This document shows, in pieces, positions 63,641-64,000 of a DNA stretch of 64,000 nucleotides. Origin of the DNA: Psococerastis gibbosa (Eukaryota; Arthropoda; Insecta; Psocodea; Psocidae); NCBI GenBank assembly GCA_963971405.1, contig OZ020491.1, forward strand, positions 24,980,855-25,044,854, written 5' to 3'. The position numbers and the translations under genes are program-made. The number at the start of each line of letters is the position of its first letter. The stretch's first letter is position 1. Below the pieces are notes generated by a model. That model was given only the letters and a program-made list of their open reading frames with translations, was not told where the DNA came from and searched no databases.

Positions 63641-63892
63641 TTTTTTTCTTAAAGTATTTGATGAAATGATCGATTAATCATGACCCAATACGTAGCGCAA
63701 CATACCCTGCCACTATATACTGTGTTGTATTATATATTGGTCTGCCCACTCTTGACTATGCAATCGTCCAATTCATTGCTTTGTGACAGGGAAACTCGAA
63801 GCATCCGAAATTTAACCGTGGGACAATTATTTTCTAAGGAACTATTACAGTACCTATCCTAATTGATGAATAGGAAAGCATGTAAGCATGCA
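63641..63892. other. Gene-free interval
   Basis: Nothing recognised. Confidence 0.35.
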
Positions 63893-64000
63893 TCGACTTC
63901 GATGGCAAGGTGGTAGCGTGCTTGTACTTGTGCGAGTCTTTACACGCCATGCGATCGGAGACGTGTCGTAACTCATCACGGGTACTAACCTACAGAGGCG
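63893..64000 (+). mobile_element. tRNA-headed SINE, family B, cut by the window end
   Basis: ATCGACTTCGATGGCAAGGT...GCGATCGGAGACGTGTCGTA...CTACAGAGGCG. Confidence 0.78.

Overview
The window looks like a piece of animal, probably arthropod, chromosome. It is AT-rich, intron-rich and heavily populated by transposable elements. The evidence for an animal is a recognisable exon of mitochondrial D-2-hydroxyglutarate dehydrogenase, spliced genes with GT-AG introns, and tRNA-headed SINEs. A TATA plus TCAGTT-type initiator, and a SINE head resembling arthropod 5S rRNA, point to an arthropod. No taxon below that level can be supported from the sequence.

Host genes are sparse, and none is a long open frame. 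(1) At 79-280 on the minus strand lies an exon of D2HGDH whose gene runs off the left edge. (2) At 38877-40697 on the minus strand lies a complete three-exon gene for an 86-residue secreted peptide with six cysteines, preceded by a well-spaced TATA box and initiator. (3) At 60857-61028 on the plus strand lies a start-codon exon encoding a glutamine-rich N-terminus; a possible non-coding first exon lies near 31.4-31.6 kb. (4) At 29962-30146 on the minus strand lies a decayed fibronectin type III exon of a titin/twitchin-like muscle protein.

The dominant feature is a Polinton/Maverick at 5780-21974 (16.2 kb). It has long terminal inverted repeats beginning AGTAGTATAG and a perfect 6-bp target duplication (ATAGAG), and it is inserted into a LINE with an RNase H domain whose halves flank it. 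It carries a zinc-finger protein-primed DNA polymerase B, a major capsid and a penton-like protein, an adenain-like protease, a basic core or membrane protein, a PLA2-like protein, a packaging ATPase, a DUF8207-like protein, a chromodomain integrase, two proteins of unknown role and a small OB-fold-like protein encoded in both terminal repeats. It looks whole and young: its long frames are open and the repeat-encoded protein is identical at both ends. It also has an internal 1.6-kb duplication.

The remaining sequence, 22-64 kb and 0.3-5.3 kb, is a patchwork of small elements: Harbinger-like palindromic MITEs with TAA target duplications, hAT-like MITEs with 8-bp duplications, foldback MITEs at TTAA, three tRNA-headed SINE families, a SINE with a 5S-rRNA-like head, LINE 3' ends, a 0.7-1-kb unclassified repeat in at least seven copies, and four local tandem arrays (124, 118, 38 and about 158 bp). 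Two of these arrays grew out of LINE 3' ends. Long G or C homopolymer tracts are frequent and are mostly inside the hAT-like repeats.
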